A stretch of 64,000 nt of DNA from CAG-411 sp963643465. Its GTDB lineage: Bacteria; Bacillota; Clostridia; Lachnospirales; Lachnospiraceae. The notes under the pieces are model-generated. The model saw nothing but the letters and a program-made list of their open reading frames with translations, did not search any database and had not been told where the DNA came from. The stretch spans positions 1 to 64,000 of the forward strand of contig CAVIJT010000003.1 of NCBI GenBank assembly GCA_963643465.1. Reading direction: 5' to 3'. How positions within the stretch are numbered: position 1 is the first letter of the stretch; each line of letters starts with the position of its first letter. Made by a program: the position numbers and the translations under genes. Shown in pieces: positions 9,287 to 17,678 of the stretch.

Positions 9287-10690
9287 CTATTGTGGATTAA
9301 TCTTTTTCTTAAGTACATCTATCACGCTCTGAAGAGAAGTGTCTGTCTTTAAGTCATCTGTAATTTTGTTACATCCATGAAGGATAGTAGAATGATCTCT
9401 TTTTCCTAATCTTGCGCCAATGTCTTTTAAGGATACATCTGTAAATTCACGACAAAGATACATGCAGATTTGTCGTGGATGTGCAATGTTACGACTCTTC
9501 TTTGAAGAAAGAATGTCTGCAGCGGTAATACCAAAATGCTCTGCTACAATTTCTGTAATAGATTCTACGGTCACGTTCTTCTTAACATCAGATGAAATTA
9601 AGTCTTTTAGAACTTCTTCTGCTAATACTACGTTTACTTCAATATTCTTAAGGCGTGAAACGGCTACAATTTTAGTAAGAGCCCCTTCAATTTCTCGAAT
9701 GTTTGATTTTACGTTTGTGGCAATATAATTTAATACTTCATCGTCAATGGTATAGCCCTCTAACTCGCCTTTTTTGCGGAGAATTGCCATACGAGTCTCA
9801 TAGTCAGGAGCTTGAATATCTACTTGAAGTCCCCACTCAAAACGAGAGCGAAGTCTTTCTTCTAAAGTCTCGAATTCCTTTGGAGGTTTATCACTGGAAA
9901 TGATAATTTGCTTCTTTGATTCATGAAGTGCATTAAATGTATGGAAAAATTCTTCCTGTGTACTCTCTTTACCTATAATAAATTGGATATCATCTATTAA
10001 TAGGATATCAATGTTACGGTACTTCTTACGAAATTCTTGAATAGAAGATGTATCCGAACGGTTACGAATTGCTTCAATCAATTCATTGGTAAAAACCTCA
10101 CTGGTGACATAAAGCACTTTGGCAGTAGGGTCATTATCTAAAACATAGTGAGCAATGGAATGCATCAAATGGGTTTTACCAAGTCCCACGCCTCCATAAA
10201 TAAATAGAGGATTGTATACTTCAGCAGGACTTTCCGCAACTGCAAGGGATGCAGCATGAGCAAGGCTGTTGTTGCTACCTACTACGAAAGTATCAAAGGT
10301 ATAACGTGGATTTAAATTTGTTGCAATATTCTGAGAACTTTTTAAATAAGAAGTTTCTGGTTCTTTTTTAGGAAGAGGTGCTTCTGAAAGAGGTTGTTCC
10401 TTCAAATCTCGTGCCAGTTTAAATTCAATGGAAAATGGTATTTCCATAATCTCTTCAATACACACTTCTAAAGGTACTTTAAATTTGGTAGTTAAATAAG
10501 GAATGCTTCCTACTCCAACTTTAGATTCATCTACCGAAAGTACCACATGATTTTCATTGCTTCCATTAAAGTCCACAGCATGAATCTTCAATGGAAGAAG
10601 CCAGGTTTTAAATACAACATCAGAAATAGAATGCTCCACTTTTAGATGTTGTAGAATGGTATCCCAATTTGCAAGTAAAGTTTCTTTCAT
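9287..10690 (-). CDS. dnaA: Chromosomal replication initiator DnaA
   Basis: AAA+ initiator that binds DnaA boxes and opens oriC; 467 residues. Domain I is the N-terminal approximately 90 residues, domain II the variable linker with PLPKKEPETS, domain III the ATPase with Walker A GGVGLGKTHL and Walker B LLIDDIQF, and domain IV the helix-turn-helix with the box-reading signature GKRDHSTILHG. AAGGGAG lies 15 bases upstream of the ATG, a rather long spacing, but no better in-frame start exists. It is transcribed away from oriC, divergent from rpmH. Confidence 0.98.
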   Translation of the reverse strand: MKETLLANWDTILQHLKVEHSISDVVFKTWLLPLKIHAVDFNGSNENHVVLSVDESKVGVGSIPYLTTKFKVPLEVCIEEIMEIPFSIEFKLARDLKEQPLSEAPLPKKEPETSYLKSSQNIATNLNPRYTFDTFVVGSNNSLAHAASLAVAESPAEVYNPLFIYGGVGLGKTHLMHSIAHYVLDNDPTAKVLYVTSEVFTNELIEAIRNRSDTSSIQEFRKKYRNIDILLIDDIQFIIGKESTQEEFFHTFNALHESKKQIIISSDKPPKEFETLEERLRSRFEWGLQVDIQAPDYETRMAILRKKGELEGYTIDDEVLNYIATNVKSNIREIEGALTKIVAVSRLKNIEVNVVLAEEVLKDLISSDVKKNVTVESITEIVAEHFGITAADILSSKKSRNIAHPRQICMYLCREFTDVSLKDIGARLGKRDHSTILHGCNKITDDLKTDTSLQSVIDVLKKKINPQ

Positions 10691-10726
10691 AATAAATAAC
10701 CATTGCTCCCTTTCATTTATATTTTA

Positions 10727-10754
10727 GTAACTGTTTAGAACCCTGAACAGTTAC
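10727..10754. repeat. Short inverted repeat in the dnaA leader (TIR-element relative)
   Basis: GTAACTGTT (10727-10735) and AACAGTTAC (10746-10754) form a perfect 9-bp inverted repeat around TAGAACCCTG. The left part resembles the terminal repeat GTAACTATTCAGAACCCT of the element at 48592-48782. It lies in the predicted 5' leader of dnaA, about 37 bases from the start codon. Confidence 0.65.
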
Positions 10755-10815
10755 ATATTTTCTCTTAGTTGTAACAAAGTCTAGTGTACGAGTTATAGAC
10801 GTACATATTTATTCT

Positions 10816-10844
10816 ATTTTATACCAAAATTCACTTTTTTTCAA
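10816..10844 (-). promoter_or_regulatory. Candidate dnaA promoter
   Basis: On the minus strand TTGAAA (10839-10844) is 17 bp from TAAAAT (10816-10821). This predicts a leader of roughly 120 bases for dnaA, containing the 10727 inverted repeat. Confidence 0.55.
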
Positions 10845-10849
10845 TGGAT

Positions 10850-11110
10850 ATGATTTTTTTGTTTCTAATATATTGAAAGGGGGTTTTTAGCCAAATAAGC
10901 ATGTGAAAAACAATGTGAAAAATGAGAGATAGCATGTGGATAAATAAAAAATGACAGGTTACCCACAATTGTGTGCATAGATTCATCCAAGTGAATCACA
11001 ATACAGAAAAATGTTGAAAAATAAACAGAATCGGGAGATGTGAAAGTGGTTTATCCACGAAAAACTAAAAGATTATCCACAAGTTATCAACAAAATGTGG
11101 ATAAGTTGAT
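10850..11110. other. oriC: Chromosomal replication origin (oriC)
   Basis: Perfect TTATCCACA boxes lie at 10935-10943 (minus), 11073-11081 (plus) and 11096-11104 (minus). One-mismatch boxes occur at 10959-10967, 11051-11059 and 11084-11092. The densest group, 11051-11104, has four boxes in 54 bp. The neighbouring 10805-10880 stretch is very A+T-rich and could be the unwinding element. The position between divergent dnaA and rpmH is the standard oriC site in clostridia. The exact boundaries are my estimate. Confidence 0.88.
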
Positions 11111-11201
11111 AACATCATTGGGGATTGTGTGGAGATTATAAAAAGGGTGAGGTGTTGGTGAAATAATCACATAAATATTAAATGGCATTATAAGAAAAGG
11201 C

Positions 11202-11230
11202 TTGACGAAATTATTTTTTCATACTATAAT
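11202..11230 (+). promoter_or_regulatory. Promoter of rpmH
   Basis: TTGACG (11202-11207), 17 bp, TATAAT (11225-11230): nearly consensus, 60 bp before the rpmH start. Confidence 0.8.
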
Positions 11231-11296
11231 ACACATGTTATTTAGTTAGAATAGTCTAAATATGCCTATTCATTTTTTTCAAGGAGGTGCATGGAA

Positions 11297-11431
11297 ATGA
11301 AGATGACATTTCAGCCAAAGAAGAGATCAAGATCAAAGGTTCATGGTTTCAGAGCTAGAATGAGTACAAAGAGTGGAAGAAAAGTTTTATCTAGCAGAAG
11401 AGCAAAAGGAAGAAATAAATTATCCGCTTAG
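11297..11431 (+). CDS. rpmH: 50S ribosomal protein L34
   Basis: A 44-residue, highly basic protein beginning MKMTFQPKKRSRSK and ending AKGRNKLSA, the typical L34 sequence with the HGFRARM core. The ATG at 11297 is chosen because AAGGAGG lies nine bases before it; the in-frame ATG at 11291 is only three bases from the same ribosome binding site. It is the first gene of the plus-strand origin arm and is followed by an attenuator-like hairpin before rnpA. Confidence 0.97.
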   Translation: MKMTFQPKKRSRSKVHGFRARMSTKSGRKVLSSRRAKGRNKLSA

Positions 11432-11458
11432 GTCGCAATATTTGTGGCCTTTTGTTTT
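11431..11458 (+). terminator. Terminator or attenuator after rpmH
   Basis: GGTCGCAA pairs with TTGTGGCC (8 bp with two G-U pairs, loop TAT), followed by TTTTGTTTT. The stem begins at the last base of the rpmH stop codon. It would let L34 be made in excess over RnpA from one promoter. Confidence 0.7.
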
Positions 11459-11487
11459 CTGTGAATAGTTTTTGGAATAGTGGGTGA

Positions 11488-11524
11488 CTGTCTGGGACAA
11501 GTTTGCGAAAGTAGTCCCGGATAG
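11488..11524 (+). other. Long stem between rpmH and rnpA
   Basis: CTGTCTGGGAC (11488-11498) can pair with GTCCCGGATAG (11514-11524) over 11 positions including G-U pairs, with TTT/AAA pairing possible inside the loop. No U-tract follows, so it looks like an RNA processing or translation-control stem rather than a terminator. Confidence 0.5.
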
Positions 11525-11555
11525 TTGCAGGAATAGTTTTTTAGAATTGGAGATT

Positions 11556-11903
11556 TTGAAATTGTCAGAATCATTGAAAAAGAACAAGGATTTTCAAAAA
11601 GTATACAAATGTGGAAAATCTTATGCCAACAAATATTTAGTTATGTATGTATTAGAAAATAAATTGAAAAATAACAGAATTGGCGTCTCTGTGAGTAAGA
11701 AAGTCGGCAATAGTGTGGTACGACACCGATTAGCCAGATTGATAAGAGAAAGTTTTCGGTTGAATGGAGACAAATTTCAGAACGGACTGGATATCGTAGT
11801 GATAGCCAGAAATACTGCAAAAGGAAAAAATTATTGGGATATTAGCAGTGCAGTATTGCATTTAGGTAAACTTCATAATATTTTGGATGAAAAGATGATG
11901 TAA
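11556..11903 (+). CDS. rnpA: Ribonuclease P protein component
   Basis: Basic protein subunit of RNase P, which matures tRNA 5' ends with the RnpB RNA. The RNP-type motif is GVSVSKKVGNSVVRHRLARLIRES. I start it at a TTG (11556), giving MKLSESLKKNKDFQ and 115 residues, the normal family length. The frame stays open upstream to 11484, but those residues do not look like RnpA. GGAG lies three bases before this TTG and nine before the next TTG (11562), so the start is not fully settled. Its stop is directly followed by the yidD start (TAAATG). Confidence 0.92.
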   Translation: MKLSESLKKNKDFQKVYKCGKSYANKYLVMYVLENKLKNNRIGVSVSKKVGNSVVRHRLARLIRESFRLNGDKFQNGLDIVVIARNTAKGKNYWDISSAVLHLGKLHNILDEKMM

Positions 11904-12116
11904 ATGAGAAAAATATTAATTTTTATTATAAAGATATATCGTAAATTTTTATCTCCTATGAAAGGGCGTTGTACTTGTATTTACACGCCAACATGTTCAC
12001 AGTATGCTATCGAGGCGTTAGAGAAACATGGAGCTATAAAGGGAAGTTTATTAACGATTTGGCGTATTTTGCGTTGCAATCCTTTTGCAAAAGGTGGTTA
12101 CGATCCGGTTCCGTAG
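11904..12116 (+). CDS. yidD: Membrane protein insertion efficiency factor YidD
   Basis: A 70-residue protein with an amphipathic N-terminus and the signature PTCSQYAIEALEKHGAIKG followed by RILRCNPFAKGGYDPVP. It is thought to assist YidC in inner-membrane protein insertion. It starts one base after the rnpA stop and precedes yidC by 32 bp, the conserved rpmH-rnpA-yidD-yidC order. Confidence 0.95.
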   Translation: MRKILIFIIKIYRKFLSPMKGRCTCIYTPTCSQYAIEALEKHGAIKGSLLTIWRILRCNPFAKGGYDPVP

Positions 12117-12148
12117 AGTGAGTAGAGACACTCAAGGAGGAAGTAAGC

Positions 12149-13378
12149 GTGTTACATTTTTATTTGACACAGTATAATGGTCAGATTCTTGGACCGATTG
12201 CTAAGGTTCTTGGATATATTTTTAGTGCTATTTACAATTTATTATCGCAGATAGGAATTGAAAATGCAGCAGTAACGATTGTTTTATTTACATTTTTTGT
12301 GAATTTACTGATGATGCCTTTGACTATCAAACAACAAAAGTTTTCTAAGATGCAGTCAAAGATGCAGCCAGAAATGGCAAAGATTCAGGAAAAATATAGA
12401 GGAAAGAAAGATAACGCTTCCATGTATGCACAACAGGAAGAAATGAAAGCGTTATATGAGAAATATGGTACTTCTCCAGCAGGAGGATGTTTACCAATGT
12501 TAGTTACATTTGTTGTATTCTTTGCTTTGTATCGTGTTATTTATGCAATACCAGCATATGTACCACAAATCAAAGAAATTTATGAACAAGTGGCAAATTT
12601 ATCAGTAGGTAACGAGAGTGCATTAAATTATATTATAGATGCAGGAAAAGATTTAAATATTACTACTGTTACATGGAATAGCGTGACAGTAGATATGTTG
12701 AAAGAGAATACAAACTATATTATAGACGCATTTACAAAATTCGGACGTTCTAATTGGGATGCTTTGTCAGCTTTGTTTACTGGCAATAGTGGAGAACTTG
12801 TATCAGAAGGCGCAAGTCACATTATGAAAGTAAATAGTATTTTTGGTGATTTGAATCTTGCAGAGACACCACTTGCTAAGCCATTTCCTGGATTAGTTAT
12901 TCCGATTTTGAGTGTGATTGCTCAGTATATACAGACACATTTAGTAATGTCAAAACAAAAGATGAATACAGAAGATCCTACTATGGCATCTATGAATATG
13001 ATGAATAAGGTAATGCCAATTATGTCTGGATTTATTTGTTTGGGATTCCCAATAGGTAATGGTATTTATCTTGTTTCTAGTAGTGTATTCCGTATTATTC
13101 AGCAGTTACTTGTGAATAAATCTATGGATAACATGGATGTGGACGCTGAAATTGAAAAGAATATGGCTAAAGCACAGAAAAAGAGAGAGAAGTTACATTT
13201 AGAGGCTACAGACGGAAGTATAAAAACCGTAGCAAATATGAAGACAAATAACAATTCAGTGAACAATATTGCTAAGATGAGTACAAAGAAGTCAGAAAAT
13301 AATTCTGAAAAGAAACAGTATGAAAAAGGAAGCATTGCTTCTATTGCTCATATGATGGAAGAGAGCAAAAAGAAATAA
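12149..13378 (+). CDS. yidC: Membrane protein insertase YidC/Oxa1
   Basis: Polytopic insertase that integrates proteins into the membrane with or without SecYEG. The 409-residue protein starts at a GTG preceded by AGGAGG. It has the conserved first core helix (TIVLFTFFVNLLMMPLTIKQ), the cytoplasmic KMQPEMAKIQEKY helical hairpin, and later membrane segments ending near residue 320. It lacks the large periplasmic domain of Gram-negative YidC, as expected. The C-terminal approximately 90 residues form a Lys- and Asn-rich tail likely to touch ribosomes. Confidence 0.96.
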   Translation: MLHFYLTQYNGQILGPIAKVLGYIFSAIYNLLSQIGIENAAVTIVLFTFFVNLLMMPLTIKQQKFSKMQSKMQPEMAKIQEKYRGKKDNASMYAQQEEMKALYEKYGTSPAGGCLPMLVTFVVFFALYRVIYAIPAYVPQIKEIYEQVANLSVGNESALNYIIDAGKDLNITTVTWNSVTVDMLKENTNYIIDAFTKFGRSNWDALSALFTGNSGELVSEGASHIMKVNSIFGDLNLAETPLAKPFPGLVIPILSVIAQYIQTHLVMSKQKMNTEDPTMASMNMMNKVMPIMSGFICLGFPIGNGIYLVSSSVFRIIQQLLVNKSMDNMDVDAEIEKNMAKAQKKREKLHLEATDGSIKTVANMKTNNNSVNNIAKMSTKKSENNSEKKQYEKGSIASIAHMMEESKKK

Positions 13379-13390
13379 GGGGGATAAAAA

Positions 13391-14272
13391 ATGGAGTGGG
13401 TTGAATTTACAGGAAAAACAGTGGATGCTGCATTAGATGCTGCACTGGATCAGTTTCGTACTTCCAGCGACTGTGTAGAGTATGAAGTTCTTGAGAAAGA
13501 ATCAAATGGTTTGTTAGGATTGTTTAGTAAACCAGCAAAGATTCGAGTTCGTTTGAAAGAAGATGCAGAAGTATTAGAAGAGCCAGTAACAACAAAAACT
13601 GTTTTGGCACAAGAAGTTGCAGAGGAGACACCAATTGTTACCGTGGATGAAGGACAAATGGTGAAGGCTGCAGAGAACTTTTTAAAAGAAGTTTGTGATA
13701 AAATGGGTGTAGAAGCTAGTTTTGAGATTACTTGCGATTCTGATGACAATCGTATTAATATTAATATTCTTGGAAAAGATATGGGATTATTAATCGGTAA
13801 AAGAGGACAGACTTTAGATGCGTTACAATATCTTACTAGCTTAGTTGTAAATAAAGAGAGTGGAACTTATTATAAAGTGAAACTTGATACAGAAAATTAT
13901 CGTGCAAGAAGAAAAGAAACACTTGAGAATCTTGCAAAAAATCTTTCATCTAAGGTTAAAAAGACAAAAAAATCAGTGGCTTTGGAGCCTATGAATCCTT
14001 ATGAGAGACGTATCATTCATTCTGCATTGCAGTATGATAAATTTGTGGAAACATATAGTGAGGGTGAAGAGCCTAATCGTAAAGTCGTAATCGCCATGAA
14101 GAAAGAGTACCGTAACTATAATGGTAACAGAGGCGGTTATAACAAGAAATACAATCGAAATTATAAGAAAAATAGCTATGGCCGTGGTGGATATGAGAAG
14201 CGTAATTTTGAAAACAGAGATACTTCTGCATCCACAGAAAATGCAATGGCGGACATGGGCGGCGAAGAATAA
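13391..14272 (+). CDS. khpB: RNA-binding protein Jag/KhpB
   Basis: A 293-residue RNA-binding protein with the three expected parts: an N-terminal Jag domain (WVEFTGKTVDAALDAAL, about 1-50), a KH domain with the GKRGQTLDALQ loop (about 135-165), and an R3H domain with RRIIH near residue 205. The tail (about 235-293) is a low-complexity Arg/Gly/Asn/Tyr region. KhpB partners with KhpA and is linked to sRNA action, sporulation and elongation control in other Firmicutes. It starts 12 bp after yidC. Confidence 0.93.
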   Translation: MEWVEFTGKTVDAALDAALDQFRTSSDCVEYEVLEKESNGLLGLFSKPAKIRVRLKEDAEVLEEPVTTKTVLAQEVAEETPIVTVDEGQMVKAAENFLKEVCDKMGVEASFEITCDSDDNRININILGKDMGLLIGKRGQTLDALQYLTSLVVNKESGTYYKVKLDTENYRARRKETLENLAKNLSSKVKKTKKSVALEPMNPYERRIIHSALQYDKFVETYSEGEEPNRKVVIAMKKEYRNYNGNRGGYNKKYNRNYKKNSYGRGGYEKRNFENRDTSASTENAMADMGGEE

Positions 14273-14274
14273 GA

Positions 14275-14308
14275 AGAAAAAGGGGTTTGAAAAAACCTCT
14301 TTTTCTTT
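14275..14308 (+). terminator. Terminator after khpB
   Basis: AGAAAAAGGGGTTT (14275-14288), loop GAAA, and the complementary AAACCTCTTTTTCT (14293-14306), ending in a T-rich run. It separates khpB from mnmE. Confidence 0.85.
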
Positions 14309-14336
14309 ACATGGATAGAAAGGTTTGGTGTACACA

Positions 14337-15731
14337 ATGAAGACGGATACAATTGCTGCAATTGCTACGGGAATGAGTAACGGCGGAATTAGTATTGTTC
14401 GAATTAGTGGTGAGGATTCTCTTGATATTGTAGATAAAATTTATCGTTCCAAGTCTGGAAAGAAAATACTTTCCAAGCAAGAAAGTCATACCGTGCATTA
14501 TGGATATATATATGATGGCGATACTCTTATTGATGAGGTGCTGGTGGTTTTAATGAAAGCACCAAATAGTTATACAAGAGAAAATGTAGTGGAAATAAAC
14601 TGTCATGGTGGCATTATGGTTACTAGAAAAGTGTTGGAGACAGTTATCAAATATGGTGCAAGAACCGCAGAACCAGGGGAATTTACCAAACGAGCATTTT
14701 TAAATGGGAGAATTGATTTATCTCAGGCAGAGGCTGTTATTGATGTAATCAATGCAAAAAATACTTATGCGTTGTCCAGTTCCTTAAATCAGTTAAAGGG
14801 AAATATACATGATAAGATTGGAGAGATTCGAGAAAGTATTCTCCATGATACTGCGTATATTGAGGCGGCATTGGATGATCCGGAGCATTATTCTTTGGAT
14901 GGATTTTCAGAGGAATTGTCACAGAAAGTTGAAAAAAATATCAAAGCATTGGAGAAGTTACTGCGTTCAGCAGATAACGGGAGAATCCTAAAGGAAGGAA
15001 TACAGACTGTTATTTTAGGAAAGCCAAATGCAGGAAAATCCTCTTTGTTGAATGTATTATTAGGAGAGGATAGAGCTATTGTAACAGATATTGAAGGTAC
15101 TACCAGAGACACTTTGGAGGAGACAATCTTGTTAGATTCCATTATGTTGCATGTGATGGATACAGCAGGTATTAGACAAACTGTAGATGTGGTAGAGCAA
15201 ATTGGAGTTGAAAAAGCAAGAAGTTCTGCGGATAAAGCAGATTTGATTTTATATGTGGTGGATTCTTCCAGAGCATTGGATGAAAATGATGCTTTGATTA
15301 TGGAGTTTATCAAAGATAAGAAAGTCATTCTTTTGCTAAACAAAACAGATTTGGAGCCAGTAACCACAAAAGAGATAGTGCAAGAAAAATTATCCATTTA
15401 TAGTGATAGAAACTTTGATATTGTTGCCATTTCTGCCAAAGAAGAGAAGGGAATTGAGCAGTTAGAAAATATATTAAAAGATATGTTCTATCAAGGAAAA
15501 ATTTCATTTAATGATGAGATTTATATTACAAATATGAGGCAGAAAGAGGCAATTGCAGAGGGATTGGAAAGTCTTAAGCAGGTAAGAGAAAGTATTATAA
15601 ATCAAATGCCGGAAGATTTCTATTCCATTGATTTGATGAATGCTTATGAGGTATTAGGAACTGTTATTGGAGAAGCAGTAGAAGAAGATTTGGTAAATAA
15701 GATTTTCAAAGAGTTTTGTATGGGAAAATAA
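14337..15731 (+). CDS. mnmE: tRNA uridine-5-carboxymethylaminomethyl GTPase MnmE
   Basis: GTPase that, with MnmG, modifies the wobble uridine (cmnm5U34) of several tRNAs. The N-terminal folate-binding domain begins MKTDTIAAIATGMSNGGIS. The inserted Ras-like G domain has the P-loop GKPNAGKSS, the switch TTRD, DTAG and NKTD. The C-terminus is FCMGK, containing the conserved Cys of the C(I/L/M)GK motif. I chose ATG 14337 on family grounds; GTG 14328 lies closer to the AGAAAGG ribosome binding site and is possible. It is followed by mnmG, its partner. Confidence 0.96.
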   Translation: MKTDTIAAIATGMSNGGISIVRISGEDSLDIVDKIYRSKSGKKILSKQESHTVHYGYIYDGDTLIDEVLVVLMKAPNSYTRENVVEINCHGGIMVTRKVLETVIKYGARTAEPGEFTKRAFLNGRIDLSQAEAVIDVINAKNTYALSSSLNQLKGNIHDKIGEIRESILHDTAYIEAALDDPEHYSLDGFSEELSQKVEKNIKALEKLLRSADNGRILKEGIQTVILGKPNAGKSSLLNVLLGEDRAIVTDIEGTTRDTLEETILLDSIMLHVMDTAGIRQTVDVVEQIGVEKARSSADKADLILYVVDSSRALDENDALIMEFIKDKKVILLLNKTDLEPVTTKEIVQEKLSIYSDRNFDIVAISAKEEKGIEQLENILKDMFYQGKISFNDEIYITNMRQKEAIAEGLESLKQVRESIINQMPEDFYSIDLMNAYEVLGTVIGEAVEEDLVNKIFKEFCMGK

Positions 15732-15752
15732 TTATTCAGAAATGAGTAGTTA
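15729..15752. repeat. Degenerate TIR-like inverted repeat between mnmE and mnmG
   Basis: TAATTATTC (15729-15737) and GAGTAGTTA (15744-15752) are imperfect inverted repeats (7 of 9) enclosing AGAAAT. The layout resembles the 10727 repeat. The left arm overlaps the mnmE stop codon. The similarity is weak. Confidence 0.3.
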
Positions 15753-15791
15753 TAAGCAATGGATAAAAGTGTTGAGAAATGAGGAATAAAG

Positions 15792-17663
15792 ATGGCGTAC
15801 GAATACGAAAGCTATGATGTATGTGTAGTAGGAGCAGGACATGCAGGTTGTGAAGCAGCATTGGCTACTGCAAGATTGGGACTTAAAACAATTATGTTTA
15901 CAGTAAGTTTAGACAGCGTGGCGCTAATGCCATGTAATCCTAATATAGGTGGAAGTTCTAAGGGGCATTTAGTTCGAGAAATTGATGCTCTTGGCGGTGA
16001 AATGGGAAAAAATATTGATAAGACATATATTCAGTCCAAGATGTTAAATAAATCCAAAGGACCGGCTGTTTATTCCTTACGCGCACAGGCGGATAAGCAG
16101 GATTATACAAGAGAAATGCGTCAAGTGATAGAAAACACAGACAATTTGACTTTGAAACAGGCAGAGGTTACAAAATTGTTGGTGGAGGATGGAAAAATAT
16201 CTGGGGTACAAACTTATTCCGGAGCAATTTATCCATGTAAAGCAGTTGTGTTATGTACTGGCGTGTATTTAAAAGCGCGCTGTGTGTATGGTGATGTGAG
16301 CAATTATACTGGACCAAATGGGTTGTCAGCGGCAAATCATTTGTCTGATAGCCTGCAAGAACTTGGGATTGAATTGTATCGTTTTAAGACTGGAACTCCA
16401 GCACGTATTGACAAGCGTTCTATTGATTTTAGTAAGATGGCAGAACAAAAGGGTGACGAGGAGATTGTTCCATTTTCATTTACAAATACAGAAGAGGATA
16501 TTAAGAGAGAACAGGTATCTTGTTGGTTGACTTATACAAATGAAGAAACTCATAATATTATTCGAGAGAATCTTGACCGTTCTCCTTTGTACTCTGGAAA
16601 TATTCAGGGAACTGGACCAAGATATTGTCCATCCATTGAGGACAAAGTAGTGCGTTTTTCTGATAAAAACAGACATCAAGTATTTATCGAGCCAGAGGGC
16701 AATTATACAAATGAAATGTATATAGGTGGTATGTCCAGTTCTTTGCCAGAAGATGTGCAATATAAGATGTATCGTTCTGTTGCTGGATTGGAAAATGCAA
16801 AAATTGTTCGAAATGCTTATGCAATTGAATATGATTGTATTAATCCAATGCAGTTAAAGCCTTCTTTGGAATTTAAGAAAGTAGAGAATCTGTTTAGCGG
16901 AGGGCAGTTTAACGGAAGTTCCGGGTATGAGGAGGCTGCAGCGCAAGGATTGGTAGCTGGAATCAATGCCGCACAAAAATTACTTGGGAAAGAACCACTT
17001 GTATTAGATCGTTCACAGGCATATATTGGTGTATTGATTGATGATTTAGTGACAAAAGAAACGCATGAGCCATATCGAATGATGACATCCCGTGCGGAAT
17101 ATCGTTTGTTGTTACGTCAGGATAACGCAGACGTTCGTTTGACTCCAATTGGACACGAAATTGGTTTGATTAGTGAGGAAAGATATGAGAAGTTTTTAGA
17201 GAAACAACAGTTGGTTTCTGAAGAAATTGAGCGAGTAAAGAAAGCTACCATAGGTGCTAATCAACAAGTAAATGAGTTATTGGAAAAATATAATAGTACA
17301 CCATTAAATTCTGGTGCTACTTTGGCGGAAATTATAAAACGTCCGGAAATGAAATACGAATATCTGGAATCGGTAGATAAGGGAAGAAAGCCACTTTCAA
17401 AAGAGGTAATCGAGCAGGTAAACATTCAGTTAAAGTATGATGGTTACATTAAGAGACAGCTTAAGCAGGTAGAGCAGTTTAAGAAAATGGAGAAGAAAAA
17501 GATACCGGTGGATATTAACTATGATGATATATACAGCCTTCGTTTAGAAGCAAAGCAGAAATTGAATCAAATACGTCCGGAATCTGTGGGGCAGGCATCT
17601 CGTATTTCAGGAGTTTCGCCAGCAGATATTTCTGTTTTATTGGTTTATCTTGGTGCAAAATAG
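15792..17663 (+). CDS. mnmG: tRNA uridine modification enzyme MnmG (GidA)
   Basis: FAD-dependent partner of MnmE; 623 residues, normal length. The FAD Rossmann motif VGAGHAGCEAALA is at the N-terminus, MPCNPNIGGSSKGHLVREIDALGG is intact, and the second FAD region GGQFNGSSGYEEAAAQGL is near residue 370. The C-terminal helical MnmE-binding part ends with RISGVSPADISVLLVYL. A ribosome binding site (GAGGAATAAAG) lies just upstream. Confidence 0.98.
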   Translation: MAYEYESYDVCVVGAGHAGCEAALATARLGLKTIMFTVSLDSVALMPCNPNIGGSSKGHLVREIDALGGEMGKNIDKTYIQSKMLNKSKGPAVYSLRAQADKQDYTREMRQVIENTDNLTLKQAEVTKLLVEDGKISGVQTYSGAIYPCKAVVLCTGVYLKARCVYGDVSNYTGPNGLSAANHLSDSLQELGIELYRFKTGTPARIDKRSIDFSKMAEQKGDEEIVPFSFTNTEEDIKREQVSCWLTYTNEETHNIIRENLDRSPLYSGNIQGTGPRYCPSIEDKVVRFSDKNRHQVFIEPEGNYTNEMYIGGMSSSLPEDVQYKMYRSVAGLENAKIVRNAYAIEYDCINPMQLKPSLEFKKVENLFSGGQFNGSSGYEEAAAQGLVAGINAAQKLLGKEPLVLDRSQAYIGVLIDDLVTKETHEPYRMMTSRAEYRLLLRQDNADVRLTPIGHEIGLISEERYEKFLEKQQLVSEEIERVKKATIGANQQVNELLEKYNSTPLNSGATLAEIIKRPEMKYEYLESVDKGRKPLSKEVIEQVNIQLKYDGYIKRQLKQVEQFKKMEKKKIPVDINYDDIYSLRLEAKQKLNQIRPESVGQASRISGVSPADISVLLVYLGAK

Positions 17664-17678
17664 AAGGGAGAGAAGTGA

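Noticed and set aside
11484..11555. A 24-residue N-terminal extension of RnpA
   Set aside because: The extension falls on the strong inter-gene stem and does not resemble the family; the TTG start at 11556 gives the normal length.
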